Assembly: GCF_017309585.1 (NCBI RefSeq)
Contig: NZ_CP071321.1
Span: forward strand, 4,298,001 to 4,362,000
Reading direction: 5' to 3'
DNA length: 64,000 bases
Origin: Nitrogeniibacter aestuarii
GTDB taxonomy: Bacteria > Pseudomonadota > Gammaproteobacteria > Burkholderiales > Rhodocyclaceae
Shown here: positions 34,814-43,784 of the stretch, in pieces
Layout: every line of letters begins with the position of its first letter
How positions within the stretch are numbered: position 1 is the stretch's first letter
Program-made: the position numbers and the translations under genes
Notes under the pieces: generated by a model
What the model was told of the DNA's origin: nothing
Seen by the model: the letters and a program-made list of their open reading frames with translations, nothing else
Databases searched by the model: none

Positions 34814-36253
34814 TCAGCGGCGGCGGCGAGCCACCGCGCCGACCAGGCCCACGCCGGCCACCAGCATCGCCCAGGTCTCGGGCTCGGGCACCGGTGCCAG
34901 CGCATACAGGGTGGTGGTCGAGGAGACCTCATTGGACACGGCCAGGAAGTAGCTGCCGTTCATCTTGAAGGCCTTGAGGCCCTCGGGCGACAGGTCATTG
35001 GCGCCGACGATCATGTCGATGAACGAGGCGTTGGCCGGATCGGTGATGTCGTACATGGCGATGGCGCTCTCGGTGGTGCGCTCAAGGCCGATGAAGGCAA
35101 TGGTGCGCCCGTCGATCTCGAGCAGGCTCACGCCTTCGGCCTCGACGCCCTTGTTGTCGCTGCGCCCGTCGTCGTAGATGCCCAGATCGTTGGCCACGAT
35201 CTCGAGCATGTTGCCCGAGTCGAACACCTGGTTGCCGTTTTCGTCCCAGATGGAGAAGGATCGGCCGCCGAACGCGACCAGGTCACCCGCGGTGGTGTCG
35301 ATGGTCGACACGGTGATGCGCTGGTATTCGGTCGGCAGCCCGGAGACCACGTCCTTGGCGCGGGCCTCGTCGCTTTCGTCGGCGCGGGCGTCGCCCTCGT
35401 TGGCGGTCACGAAGTAGGTCTGGCCGTTGGCCTCGTAGGCGGCAATCGCGTCGGGCTGGTACAGACCACGCACATTGACCGGCACCGGGTTATAGACGCC
35501 GTCCTTGTCGTAGATGTCGATGGCGTTGCCCGGCTGCGAGAAGTCCTTGGTGCCCAGACCGACCAGCTGGGTGAAGCTGCCGCTGTTCAGGTCCAGCATG
35601 CCGACGGCGTTGGCCTCCTGCAGGGTCACGAACGCCTTGGTGCTGTCAGCCGACACGGCGATGTACTCGGGCTCGATATCGGCCAGGGTGGCGGAGCGCA
35701 CCCCGTTGATCTGCGGCACGCCAGACAGGCTGGCGGTGCTCACCGAACGGCTGGCCACATCGATGATCGACACGCTGCCGAAGGGGTCCACGCCACCGGC
35801 GGGCTCGCCCTCGTTGGCCACCAGCACGCGGGTGCCATCGGGCGTGAACGTGACCATGTCGGGTAGCGCACCCACAGTCACGAACCCGTCCGCCGCCAGC
35901 GTGGTGGTGTTGAAAAAGCGCACCGTTCCGGCATCGGTCACCGTCGGCGCCGCCACGGCCACAGCTGCCAGACCGTTCTTGACGCTGACGCTGTTGATGG
36001 TGCCGAAGGCGGACAGATCGATGCTGCTCACCAGCGAGCCGTCGGTCACGCTGAGCACGTCGATCCGGTCCGGGTTGGTGACCCAGAGGGTATTGGTGAG
36101 GGTGTCGACATCCACGATCTCGGCGGCCCCACCGGCTTCAGATGTGGACCACAGCTGGCTCCAGCCGATGCTCGGCGTGGTGGCCGCCTGGGCGAAAGAA
36201 CAACCGAATGCGGCAGCGACAACGACTGCCGTGGCGAGCGGTTTGCGGATCAT
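34814..36253 (-). CDS. Choice-of-anchor I domain PEP-CTERM protein
   Basis: 479 residues from ATG 36253. Signal peptide PLATAVVVAAAFGCSFAQA. The body is a beta-propeller-like choice-of-anchor I domain: FGTINSVSVKNGLAAVAVAA, VGALPDMVTFTPDGTRVLVA then NEGEP, and DIEPEYIAVSADSTKAFVTL. The tail VPEPETWAMLVAGVGLVGAV followed by ARRRR is a PEP-CTERM signal. Secreted, surface-anchored protein of unknown activity; related domains are fused to phosphatases or phytase-like enzymes elsewhere. The same frame remains open far upstream (past 37000) but that is shadow of the MFS gene. Confidence 0.9.
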   Translation of the reverse strand: MIRKPLATAVVVAAAFGCSFAQAATTPSIGWSQLWSTSEAGGAAEIVDVDTLTNTLWVTNPDRIDVLSVTDGSLVSSIDLSAFGTINSVSVKNGLAAVAVAAPTVTDAGTVRFFNTTTLAADGFVTVGALPDMVTFTPDGTRVLVANEGEPAGGVDPFGSVSIIDVASRSVSTASLSGVPQINGVRSATLADIEPEYIAVSADSTKAFVTLQEANAVGMLDLNSGSFTQLVGLGTKDFSQPGNAIDIYDKDGVYNPVPVNVRGLYQPDAIAAYEANGQTYFVTANEGDARADESDEARAKDVVSGLPTEYQRITVSTIDTTAGDLVAFGGRSFSIWDENGNQVFDSGNMLEIVANDLGIYDDGRSDNKGVEAEGVSLLEIDGRTIAFIGLERTTESAIAMYDITDPANASFIDMIVGANDLSPEGLKAFKMNGSYFLAVSNEVSSTTTLYALAPVPEPETWAMLVAGVGLVGAVARRRR

Positions 36254-36333
36254 GACCTCTTCCTTTTCTTTTTTGAACGCAGCACGACGCCCGCATCGGC
36301 GCCGCAGAAAGGAAGCAGTTTTGCCAGCGAAGG

Positions 36334-37539
36334 TTACGCGGTCGTGACAGGTGCCGCGCGGGCGCGCAGCGTGCGCACCCCCAGGAACGCGCAGAAGCCC
36401 AGCGCCAGGTAAGCGCCCATGCCCAGGCTCAGATCCAGGGTGGAGACCCACAGCAGCGGCGCGAACACGGCCGCAGTCACGGCGTTGGTGGCCGTTTGCA
36501 TGAAACTCTGGCAGCTCGACACCATCCCCCGGCGCGCCGGAAACAGATCCAGCGCCATCAAGGTCAGGCTGGGCATGGCGATGGACATACCCATCACATA
36601 GAACGGCAGGGGGAGGATGCTCTGCGGCAGCCCCGGCGGCAATGTGGCGTTGACCAGCACATTGACGCACTCGGCCAGCCCCATGCAGATGTAGCCGGCC
36701 AGGATGGTGCGCATGGGCGTCCAGCGTGTCGCCAGGCGACCGGAGATCCATGCGCCGACCATCATGCCGATCATCACCGGGATGAACAGCCAGCCGAAGC
36801 CCTGGGGCGAAATGCCCAGGTGGTCCACCAGGAACGCCGGGGCCGAGAGCACATAGAGGAAGAAGCCGTTGAAATTCAGCGCCACGGCCGCCGCGATGAG
36901 CAGGAACTGCCCGTTGCGCAGCACCGAACTGTATCCGCGTGCCACGTTGGCCGGATGCAGGCTCTGGCGCTTGTCCTCGGGCAGGGTCTCGGGGAGCTGG
37001 AAATAGGTCACCACGCCCAGCACCGCGCCGAGCATTGCCAGAAACCAGAAAATGCCCTCCCACGGGAACACCGCCAGAATGGCGCCGCCGATGATCGGCG
37101 CGACGGCCGGTGCAATGGCGAACATCATCACCACGCTGGACATCAGCTTCTGCGCCTGCGGGCCGTCGAGCACGTCGCGCACCACAGCCCGCCCCACAAC
37201 AATACCCGCGCCACCGCACAAACCCTGCAAGGCGCGCCCGACCCACAGCCACTCGATGCTCGGCGCCAGGGCGCAGACAACGGACGCAAGCACGTACAGG
37301 CCGAGCGCGGCGAGGATGATCCGCCGACGGCCGAAACTGTCGGACAGCGCCCCATGCCAGAACACCATGAGGGCAAAGGGAATCAGATAGGCGGAGAGCG
37401 TCAGCTGGACATCGTAGCGGCTCGCCCCCAGGTCCGCCTCGATCTCATGGAACGCAGGCAGATAGGTGTCGATCGAGAACGGCCCGATGGCCGCCAGTGC
37501 CGCCAGAATGACCGCCAGAAAGCGGGTGGAAACGGGCAT
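36334..37539 (-). CDS. Bcr/CflA family MFS drug exporter
   Basis: 401 residues from ATG 37539, 12 hydrophobic segments. IGPFSIDTYLPAFHEIEADL (TM1 and following loop) and the Bcr-type GALSDSFGRRRIILAALGLY loop are diagnostic of the DHA1 Bcr/CflA subgroup; GGAGIVVGRAVVRDVLDG follows. Members export chloramphenicol, bicyclomycin or sulfonamides by proton antiport. No local regulator is seen. The longer frame upstream of 37539 is unrelated. Confidence 0.92.
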   Translation of the reverse strand: MPVSTRFLAVILAALAAIGPFSIDTYLPAFHEIEADLGASRYDVQLTLSAYLIPFALMVFWHGALSDSFGRRRIILAALGLYVLASVVCALAPSIEWLWVGRALQGLCGGAGIVVGRAVVRDVLDGPQAQKLMSSVVMMFAIAPAVAPIIGGAILAVFPWEGIFWFLAMLGAVLGVVTYFQLPETLPEDKRQSLHPANVARGYSSVLRNGQFLLIAAAVALNFNGFFLYVLSAPAFLVDHLGISPQGFGWLFIPVMIGMMVGAWISGRLATRWTPMRTILAGYICMGLAECVNVLVNATLPPGLPQSILPLPFYVMGMSIAMPSLTLMALDLFPARRGMVSSCQSFMQTATNAVTAAVFAPLLWVSTLDLSLGMGAYLALGFCAFLGVRTLRARAAPVTTA

Positions 37540-37633
37540 GAGTTGGGGAATGGCTGTTTTCGTTGGTATGCAGCGAGTGTAACGCCAAGCCGCTTGCTCA
37601 TGCGTTGCGGTGGTCCGGCAACAGGGCCCGCCC

Positions 37634-37987
37634 TCAGGGCTGACAGAAAAGCACGAACATGTAACCGACCCCGGCAATGAGCGCGACGACCAACAGCGCA
37701 ATCACGGCCAGCACCGCAGCCACGAGGAACTGACGCTCGTGAACGCATGCGCGGATGGCGTGGGCGAGCCCGGCAAGACCGAAAAACAGCGGCGTGAAGG
37801 CAAAGCCCAGGGGATAAATCAGATAGATCGTACCGATACTGCTCGTATCCCCCGACGGGCCCCGCGGCATGGAACCGAAGCGTTCGGCGCAATAGACGGT
37901 GACCGGAATCATGAGCACCCCGACCACCGCGAAGATCCAGGTGAGCATACCGACGGCGGCCCTTCGGTCTTTGGCCACGGCACTCAT
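37634..37987 (-). CDS. Four-helix membrane protein of unknown function
   Basis: 117 residues with hydrophobic segments at about 13-31, 53-74 and 89-113 and a Pro/Gly/Ser loop (ERFGSMPRGPSGDTSSIGT). No family is recognised. It overlaps the comM stop by four bases (ATGA), so it is the second gene of that operon. Confidence 0.7.
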   Translation of the reverse strand: MSAVAKDRRAAVGMLTWIFAVVGVLMIPVTVYCAERFGSMPRGPSGDTSSIGTIYLIYPLGFAFTPLFFGLAGLAHAIRACVHERQFLVAAVLAVIALLVVALIAGVGYMFVLFCQP

Positions 37988-39495
37988 CGCGAAGCGCTCG
38001 AGTTCAATGCGTTGCGCCGGTACTGCACCGCCTCGGCCACATGCGCACGACCGATGACGCCCGCGCCCGCCATATCGGCCAGCGTCCGGGCAACCCGGAG
38101 CACACGGTCATGACCACGGGCCGACAGCCCGAGCCGATCAATCGCACGGGCCAGCATCTGGCGGCCTGCGTCGTCCACCTGAGCATGCGCGCGCAGTGCC
38201 TCGCCGGCAAGACGGGCATTGGGCGTCCCCTGCCGTTCCATGGCGATACTGCGCGCTGCACGCACCCGCTCGCGCACCACACTCGATGCCTCCCCCGGCT
38301 GCGCCGCGTGCAGCTCATCGGCCGTGAGCGCCGGCACTTCGAGCATGACATCGATGCGGTCGAGCAAGGGGCCGGAGAGTTTGCCGCGGTACCGCGCCAC
38401 CTGATCCGGGCTGCACCGGCAGCGCCCGCGTGGGTCGCCCAGATAGCCACACGGACAGGGGTTCATCGCCGCGACCAGTTGAAACCGTGCAGGAAAGCGC
38501 GCACGATGCTTTGCCCGCGAGACATCCACGTGCCCCGTCTCCAGCGGCTCGCGCAAGGCCTCGAGCACCCGGCGATCGAACTCGGGCAGTTCGTCGAGGA
38601 ATAGAATTCCATGGGTTGCCAAGGAAATTTCGCCAGGCGACGGAATACTGCCACCGCCGATCACTGCCGCCACGGACGATGAGTGGTGCGGGCTGCGGAA
38701 GCTGCGTTGCCCCCAACGCGCGATATCGAAGCTGCCCGACAAGGAATACACCGCCGCCGAGGCCAGTGCCTCACCCTCGGTCATGGGCGGCAGAATGCCC
38801 GGCAGACGCTGCGCGAGCATGGATTTTCCGGTGCCCGGCGAACCGAAGAACAAGAGCGAGTGCCCGCCGGCCGCCGCTACCTCCAATGCGCGCCGGGCTT
38901 CCATCTGCCCTTTCACGTCGGCCAGATCCGGCACCGCCACCACCTCGCTGCCTGCATCCGGCACGGCGGGTCTGGGCAGGCTGTCATGGCCGTTCAGATG
39001 CGCCACCACGGCCAGCAGGCTCTCCGCCGCGAGCACCTCGGCATTGCGAACCAAGGCGGCTTCACGCGCACTGTCGGTGGGCAGGACGAGCGTGCGGTTG
39101 GCGTCACGCGTCTTGAGCGCCATGGCCAGCGCGCCGCGCACTGGCCGCAGCAGCCCCGTGAGCGACAGTTCGCCCGCGAACTCGTGGCCTTCAAGAGACG
39201 CCGGTTTGATCTGATCGGAGGCCGCCAGAATGCCCAGAGCGATGGCCAGATCGAAGCGCCCGCTTTCCTTGGGCAGATCGGCTGGCGCCAGATTGACAGT
39301 GATGCGCCGCGCGGGAAACTCGAACTGACTGGTCTGGATGGCGGCGCGGACGCGGTCGCGCGCTTCGCGCACTTCGGTGTCCGGCAGCCCCACGAGGGAG
39401 AACGCCGGCAATCCATTGGCGAGGTGAACTTCCACGCTGACCGGGGGCGCATCCATGCCATCCAGGGCACGGGTAAGAACTATGGCGAGACTCAT
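37984..39495 (-). CDS. comM: YifB/ComM family AAA+ ATPase (Mg chelatase-like)
   Basis: 503 residues. The N-terminal Lon-like fold (EVHLANGLPAFSLVGLPDTE) precedes an AAA+ module with Walker A (LFFGSPGTGKSMLAQRLPGI), Walker B (GILFLDELPEFDRRVLEALR) and a C-terminal Mg-chelatase-like domain with CPCGYLGDPRGRCRCSPDQV. ComM is a hexameric branch-migration helicase needed for natural transformation in Vibrio and Acinetobacter. The N-terminal domain and ATPase are intact. Confidence 0.94.
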   Translation of the reverse strand: MSLAIVLTRALDGMDAPPVSVEVHLANGLPAFSLVGLPDTEVREARDRVRAAIQTSQFEFPARRITVNLAPADLPKESGRFDLAIALGILAASDQIKPASLEGHEFAGELSLTGLLRPVRGALAMALKTRDANRTLVLPTDSAREAALVRNAEVLAAESLLAVVAHLNGHDSLPRPAVPDAGSEVVAVPDLADVKGQMEARRALEVAAAGGHSLLFFGSPGTGKSMLAQRLPGILPPMTEGEALASAAVYSLSGSFDIARWGQRSFRSPHHSSSVAAVIGGGSIPSPGEISLATHGILFLDELPEFDRRVLEALREPLETGHVDVSRAKHRARFPARFQLVAAMNPCPCGYLGDPRGRCRCSPDQVARYRGKLSGPLLDRIDVMLEVPALTADELHAAQPGEASSVVRERVRAARSIAMERQGTPNARLAGEALRAHAQVDDAGRQMLARAIDRLGLSARGHDRVLRVARTLADMAGAGVIGRAHVAEAVQYRRNALNSSASR

Positions 39496-39601
39496 GGTGC
39501 CGAAGTCTAGCGCCCGGCAACGGCCATGTATTCGTCATAGTTCACTTTCGCCCATGATGGCGACCATTGAGCCCGGCCCGAGGGCGTGACACCATGTGCG
39601 G

Positions 39602-40135
39602 ATGATCGAGTCTGTTTCCCTGATGCCGTGTGACGCGCACGTCCATCTGGACGCCGTCACCGAGATCCTCAACGACGCCATCGTGAATTCGACGGCGCTG
39701 TACGACTATGCGCCACGGTCGCGCGAACGCATGCTGGCCTGGTTCGACACCAAACAGGCGGCGGACCATCCGGTCATCGCGGCGGTGGATGCCCGGGGCA
39801 CACTGCTCGGCTTCGCCACCTACGGCCCGTTTCGGGCGTTTCCGGCCTACAAATACACCGTGGAGCATTCGGTGTACGTGCATCGGGACCATCGTGGCCG
39901 GGGACTCGGGCGGCAGTTGCTCGGTGCCATCGTGGACGCGGCCGAGGCGGCTGGACTGCATGCGATGGTCGGCGCTGTCGATGCAGACAACACGGACAGC
40001 ATCGCGCTCCATGAGTCCATGGGTTTCGTTCGGGTCGGCGCCCTGCCTCAAGTGGGCTTCAAATTCGGCCGCTGGCTCGATCTGGTCCTTCTCCAGCGCA
40101 TTCTCGCCGGCCCCGCGGACCCGATGGACGGCTGA
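39602..40135 (+). CDS. GNAT family N-acetyltransferase
   Basis: 177 residues from ATG 39602; a GTG at 39596 is a possible alternative and no clear ribosome site decides. It follows the phosphinothricin-acetyltransferase-like pattern: EILNDAIVNSTALYDY, then VYVHRDHRGRGLGRQLLGAI (the acetyl-CoA loop R/Q-x-x-G-x-G/A), and DADNTDSIALHESMGFVRVG. Predicted to acetylate a small amine; substrate unknown. Convergent with the DUF1513 gene. Confidence 0.87.
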   Translation: MIESVSLMPCDAHVHLDAVTEILNDAIVNSTALYDYAPRSRERMLAWFDTKQAADHPVIAAVDARGTLLGFATYGPFRAFPAYKYTVEHSVYVHRDHRGRGLGRQLLGAIVDAAEAAGLHAMVGAVDADNTDSIALHESMGFVRVGALPQVGFKFGRWLDLVLLQRILAGPADPMDG

Positions 40136-40142
40136 GCGCAGT

Positions 40143-41234
40143 TCAACTGCGGCGCACGGCCACCATGTGATTGTCCCAGCGCACCTGCGCGAAATCGGCG
40201 CGGCGCGTGGCGTCGCCCACCGGCTCCAGCCGACCATGTCCATCCGAGGCCCACAGTTCGCCATCGGCGGCGGCGAGGCCGCAGACGTCGCCCTGTTCAT
40301 GGTGACCGAGGTAGTCGCCCTCGGCGCTCCAGTTGAGCACCACGCCGCCGCGCGGTGAGGACACCGCAAAGCGACTGCCATCTTCGGTAAACGCCACGCT
40401 GCCGCAGTAGTGCTGCAGGCGATGGCGGATGTCGTCGGGCGCCCACAGCATCTGCAGCGGCTGGCCGCGGCGGTGCAGCGCCATCATGGGCGGGTCGTCC
40501 GCCTTGTCGCCCTCGTACTGCATGGCAATGGCGACCCGGTCGTCGGCACCGAGCGCGATGTGACGGATACTGAGCTGGTGCCACTGCGCTGGCGGCTCGA
40601 CTTTCTCGAGCAAGGCACCTGTTTTTCGATCCACATAGGCCAGGTTCGGCGCCATGGTGGGCAGATTGAGCTTGGCGCGCGGCGTGTCCGGGTGGGTGAG
40701 AATGCCGCCGTTGGCCACCACCAGGGTCTCGTCATCAGCAGCCAGCAGCAATTCGTGCGGACCCACGCCATGGCTGGCGAACTCATCCACCTTGCGCCAG
40801 CCGTCGGTGGTGTCGAGCACGCCGATGCGGCCCTCGCCCGCCTCGAAGTCATTCTCCACCACATAGAAGAGCCGACCATCCGCACTGAAGACCCCGTGGC
40901 CGAAGTAATGACGATCCGGTGCCGAGCGCAGGCTGGCCACCAGCGTGCGTTCGACCACGTCGATCACGCGCAGGAAGTCGCCCGGTCGACGCGCCACCAC
41001 CACCGCCGTGCGGCCATCTCGCGACAGGGCGATGTCGTGACCACGCGCGGGCAGCGGCAGGTCAAGCAGCACGCGTCCGGTGGTGTCGAACAGGGTGGCA
41101 AAGTAGCGTCCGCCCCCGTCAGCGCGGCAGCTGAGCAGTTGCGCGCCCTGCGGGCTGGCCACGAGACGCGACGTGGTCGCGCCCGCAGCCACCGCAGCGA
41201 GCCCTTTGAGAAAGCGTCGTCGATCAATCGCCAT
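40143..41234 (-). CDS. DUF1513 protein with signal/TAT-like leader
   Basis: 363 residues. The N-terminus RRRFLKGLAAVAAGATTS is Tat-like (RRRFLK), so export by Tat is likely. The body is a seven-bladed beta-propeller-like DUF1513 domain: RPGDFLRVIDVVERTLVASL, HYFGHGVFSADGRLFYVVEN and the SHGVGPHELLLAADDETLVV repeat. It is the last gene of the imelysin operon and overlaps the preceding imelysin stop. Its contribution to iron uptake is not known; the association with imelysin genes is widespread. Confidence 0.88.
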   Translation of the reverse strand: MAIDRRRFLKGLAAVAAGATTSRLVASPQGAQLLSCRADGGGRYFATLFDTTGRVLLDLPLPARGHDIALSRDGRTAVVVARRPGDFLRVIDVVERTLVASLRSAPDRHYFGHGVFSADGRLFYVVENDFEAGEGRIGVLDTTDGWRKVDEFASHGVGPHELLLAADDETLVVANGGILTHPDTPRAKLNLPTMAPNLAYVDRKTGALLEKVEPPAQWHQLSIRHIALGADDRVAIAMQYEGDKADDPPMMALHRRGQPLQMLWAPDDIRHRLQHYCGSVAFTEDGSRFAVSSPRGGVVLNWSAEGDYLGHHEQGDVCGLAAADGELWASDGHGRLEPVGDATRRADFAQVRWDNHMVAVRRS

Positions 41235-42243
41235 CGAGGTTGTTGAATCCCAGTGTCAGATCCAGGGCAGGCGCCAGATCGCTGCCGACCATGGTTTTGA
41301 GCTCGGAGACCCGTGCGCGCAGCGTCTCGACCTTCGGTCGTTCGACCGGATCGGCCACGGCCTCGTCGAGCGGCTTGCCGATGGCCTCGAGCGCATCGAG
41401 CGCGGCCGCCCAGGCCTTCTCCAGCTTTCCGTCGAGTCCGACCGCCTTGGCGCGCGCCTTGTATCCGACGCGGTACAGCGCACGGGTGGCGTTCAGATTT
41501 TCACGAATGGCCGCCAGTGACAGTCCGCTGCGCCAGCCCTCGGCGCGGGTGCCGCGGGCGTATTTCAGTTCGCTGCCCAGAGGCAGGGCGAGCTTCTGTG
41601 CCACCACCCGTTCCAGTTCGGTGTTGATGCTGCCGAGCAATTCGCCATCGCGCTCGGCCGCGTCCTCGGGCGGCGAGGGCGTGGCCCAGTTGCGGACGAT
41701 ATCGGCCGACATGGTGGCCAGGTTCTCACCAATGGTGCTCAGCACCTTGCAGCGCGCATCGAAACCCGGCGCATCGTATCGGTCGATGCCCTCACCGTAG
41801 AGCAGCCGCTCCATGGCGCTGAAGCCCTGAACCGCCACCGTTCCGTTGGCAAAGGCATCCGGCTCGAGCACCGACGGGTCCTTGCCGACGTCGGCCGTCA
41901 GGCGGACGAGGTGCTTGCCGACCGTGCCGTGTTTGTCGGGCCACAAGTCGAAGCGGTATTCGCGCATGAACAATTGCACCGCACCGAAGCGGATGTGCTG
42001 GGCCCCCTGCCAGGCGATGAAGGCGGGGGCAAAGGCCTGCCTGGTGGCATCGAGCGTTGCCCCGGACGGCCGCGCGCAGAACGCCTTGGCCGCCGACTGC
42101 AGCGTGGCGGTGGTGCCGGCCAGCTGTGTGTAGGCGGGCTGAATGTGCGCCGTCGTGGTGCGCTCGACAAAGTCGTCCGGCGTCTCGGCGCGCGCAACAG
42201 CGATCGCCAGTGGCGCAAGCAGGAGGGCAATCAGGCGGCGCAT
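41224..42243 (-). CDS. Imelysin family periplasmic iron-uptake protein
   Basis: 339 residues from ATG 42243 with signal peptide (RLIALLLAPLAIAVARA). The imelysin pattern is visible in FIAWQGAQHIRFGAVQLFMR, FSAMERLLYGEGID and the helical repeat. The usual GxHxxE iron-site is here written as QGFSAMERLLYG, so His is replaced by Ser: a possible change in metal binding. The stop lies inside the DUF1513 start (overlap). It pairs with a second imelysin gene upstream. Confidence 0.87.
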   Translation of the reverse strand: MRRLIALLLAPLAIAVARAETPDDFVERTTTAHIQPAYTQLAGTTATLQSAAKAFCARPSGATLDATRQAFAPAFIAWQGAQHIRFGAVQLFMREYRFDLWPDKHGTVGKHLVRLTADVGKDPSVLEPDAFANGTVAVQGFSAMERLLYGEGIDRYDAPGFDARCKVLSTIGENLATMSADIVRNWATPSPPEDAAERDGELLGSINTELERVVAQKLALPLGSELKYARGTRAEGWRSGLSLAAIRENLNATRALYRVGYKARAKAVGLDGKLEKAWAAALDALEAIGKPLDEAVADPVERPKVETLRARVSELKTMVGSDLAPALDLTLGFNNLDGD

Positions 42244-43706
42244 CACAGGCTCTCCACGAATCGGATCAGGGCTTCCCGGTCTGCCGCCGGCATGGCGGCC
42301 ACCGCATCGCGCTGGGCCCGGGCTTCGCCCCCGTGCCAGAGGATGGCTTCGAGCACACCACGGGCACGCCCGTCGTGCAGGTACTGGTTGTGGCCATTGA
42401 CCATCGGCGTCAGACCGATGCCCCACAGGGGCGGCGTCTTCCATTCGCGGCCATTGGCCATGCCTTCCGGGCGGCCATCGGCCAGCCCCTCGCCCATGTC
42501 GTGCAGCAGCAGGTCGGTATAGGGCCAGATGTGCTGGTCGCGTTGCTCGGGCGCCACGGCCTCGTCGGCACGGGTCTGGTAGCTCGGCGTGTGGCATCCG
42601 GTGCAACCGGTCTCGTAGAACAGCCGCTTGCCGGCGAGCACCTGAGGGTCGCCCGCGTCACGGCGCGCCGGTACGGCCAGATTGCGCGCATAGAACGTCA
42701 CCAGTGCCATGACCTCCTTGCCCGCTTCGAGGTTGTCGTATTGCGGACTGTTGCCATCGGGCGCTTTGCGGCAGTCGACCTGCGCCTCCGTGCATTCGCC
42801 CCAGCCGTAGGGATTGAAGGGCGTCGAGATGCCGATATCGCCCGTGAAGGCCCCCTGCGACTGCTCATCCACGCTCGGGGCGCCCGCCTTGTGGCCGAAG
42901 CGGCCGAGCCGGGGCGCGTTGGCCGAAGGGCTCCAGACCCGGTTGGGCCGGCCGGAGATGCCATCGCCGTCCGCGTCGTCCGGGTCGGCCTTGGCAAGAA
43001 TGTCCTTGTCGGAAATGGCTTCGAGCAGGCCGAGGCCGAGCATCTGGGGCGCCACCCGGGGCGAGAGCATCGCCTGCGGATGCAGCGGGCCGTAGCCAAG
43101 ATCTTCCGCGCTGTAGGTGGGCTTGCGCAGCGTGACCACGGTGCCGTCGGCGAGCTTCACCGGCATGGGTTCATAACGCACCCGGAGGCGATATTCCGCC
43201 TTGTGACCGGCAATGGCGAAGTCCTGCAACTGGGTGCCATAGACCGGATCGGGAATGTTGTTGACCCGGTGCTCGGCGAGCAGGCGACGGTCTTCATCGG
43301 TCTGCGGCGGAATGCTGATGCGCAGGAACATGGACACCGCGTTGTCGTCATCGCCCTCGGGGGGATGACCCCGGCCGTCCTTGAGGTGGCAGCGCTGGCA
43401 GGAGCGCGCATTGTAGAGCGGGCCGAGGCCATCGGCGGCCTGCGTCGAGGCCGGGGCGCTCACCCACAGGCGCTTGAAGAATCCGTTGCCGATCTTGAAC
43501 TGCATCTCGCGCTCGAAGGCCATGTTGGCCGACGGCTGCGAGAAGACGTCCTTGTTGATGCGCTTGTGATGGGTGGCCGCGCCGCCGGGCAGGGCCTCAC
43601 CGGCTTCGGGTTGAGAGAAATCGATCGTCTTTGCCTCGACGGCCAGGCACAGGGGTGCCGCAGCGATCAGGACAAGGGCGGTGGCGTGTCGAGCACATGA
43701 CTGCAT
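42243..43706 (-). CDS. Di-haem c-type oxidoreductase (DHOR family)
   Basis: 487 residues with signal peptide (ATALVLIAAAPLCLAVEA). Two haem-c motifs: CQRCH near residue 105 and CTGCH near residue 370. The family is the DUF1111/di-haem oxidoreductase group often found beside imelysin genes. It probably transfers electrons in the periplasm, perhaps in iron reduction or peroxide reduction. It overlaps the downstream imelysin start by one base. Confidence 0.9.
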   Translation of the reverse strand: MQSCARHATALVLIAAAPLCLAVEAKTIDFSQPEAGEALPGGAATHHKRINKDVFSQPSANMAFEREMQFKIGNGFFKRLWVSAPASTQAADGLGPLYNARSCQRCHLKDGRGHPPEGDDDNAVSMFLRISIPPQTDEDRRLLAEHRVNNIPDPVYGTQLQDFAIAGHKAEYRLRVRYEPMPVKLADGTVVTLRKPTYSAEDLGYGPLHPQAMLSPRVAPQMLGLGLLEAISDKDILAKADPDDADGDGISGRPNRVWSPSANAPRLGRFGHKAGAPSVDEQSQGAFTGDIGISTPFNPYGWGECTEAQVDCRKAPDGNSPQYDNLEAGKEVMALVTFYARNLAVPARRDAGDPQVLAGKRLFYETGCTGCHTPSYQTRADEAVAPEQRDQHIWPYTDLLLHDMGEGLADGRPEGMANGREWKTPPLWGIGLTPMVNGHNQYLHDGRARGVLEAILWHGGEARAQRDAVAAMPAADREALIRFVESL

Positions 43707-43784
43707 GACTGGCTTCCGTTGGCGGGCAAGACATCAGCGCACTCCGGTGACCCCGCCGGACCACCGAAGCGCGCAATCCAGGTC

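Noticed and set aside
36254..37252. Extended N-terminus of the choice-of-anchor protein
   Set aside because: The frame is open, but it lies over the MFS exporter gene in another frame; the signal peptide starts at 36253.
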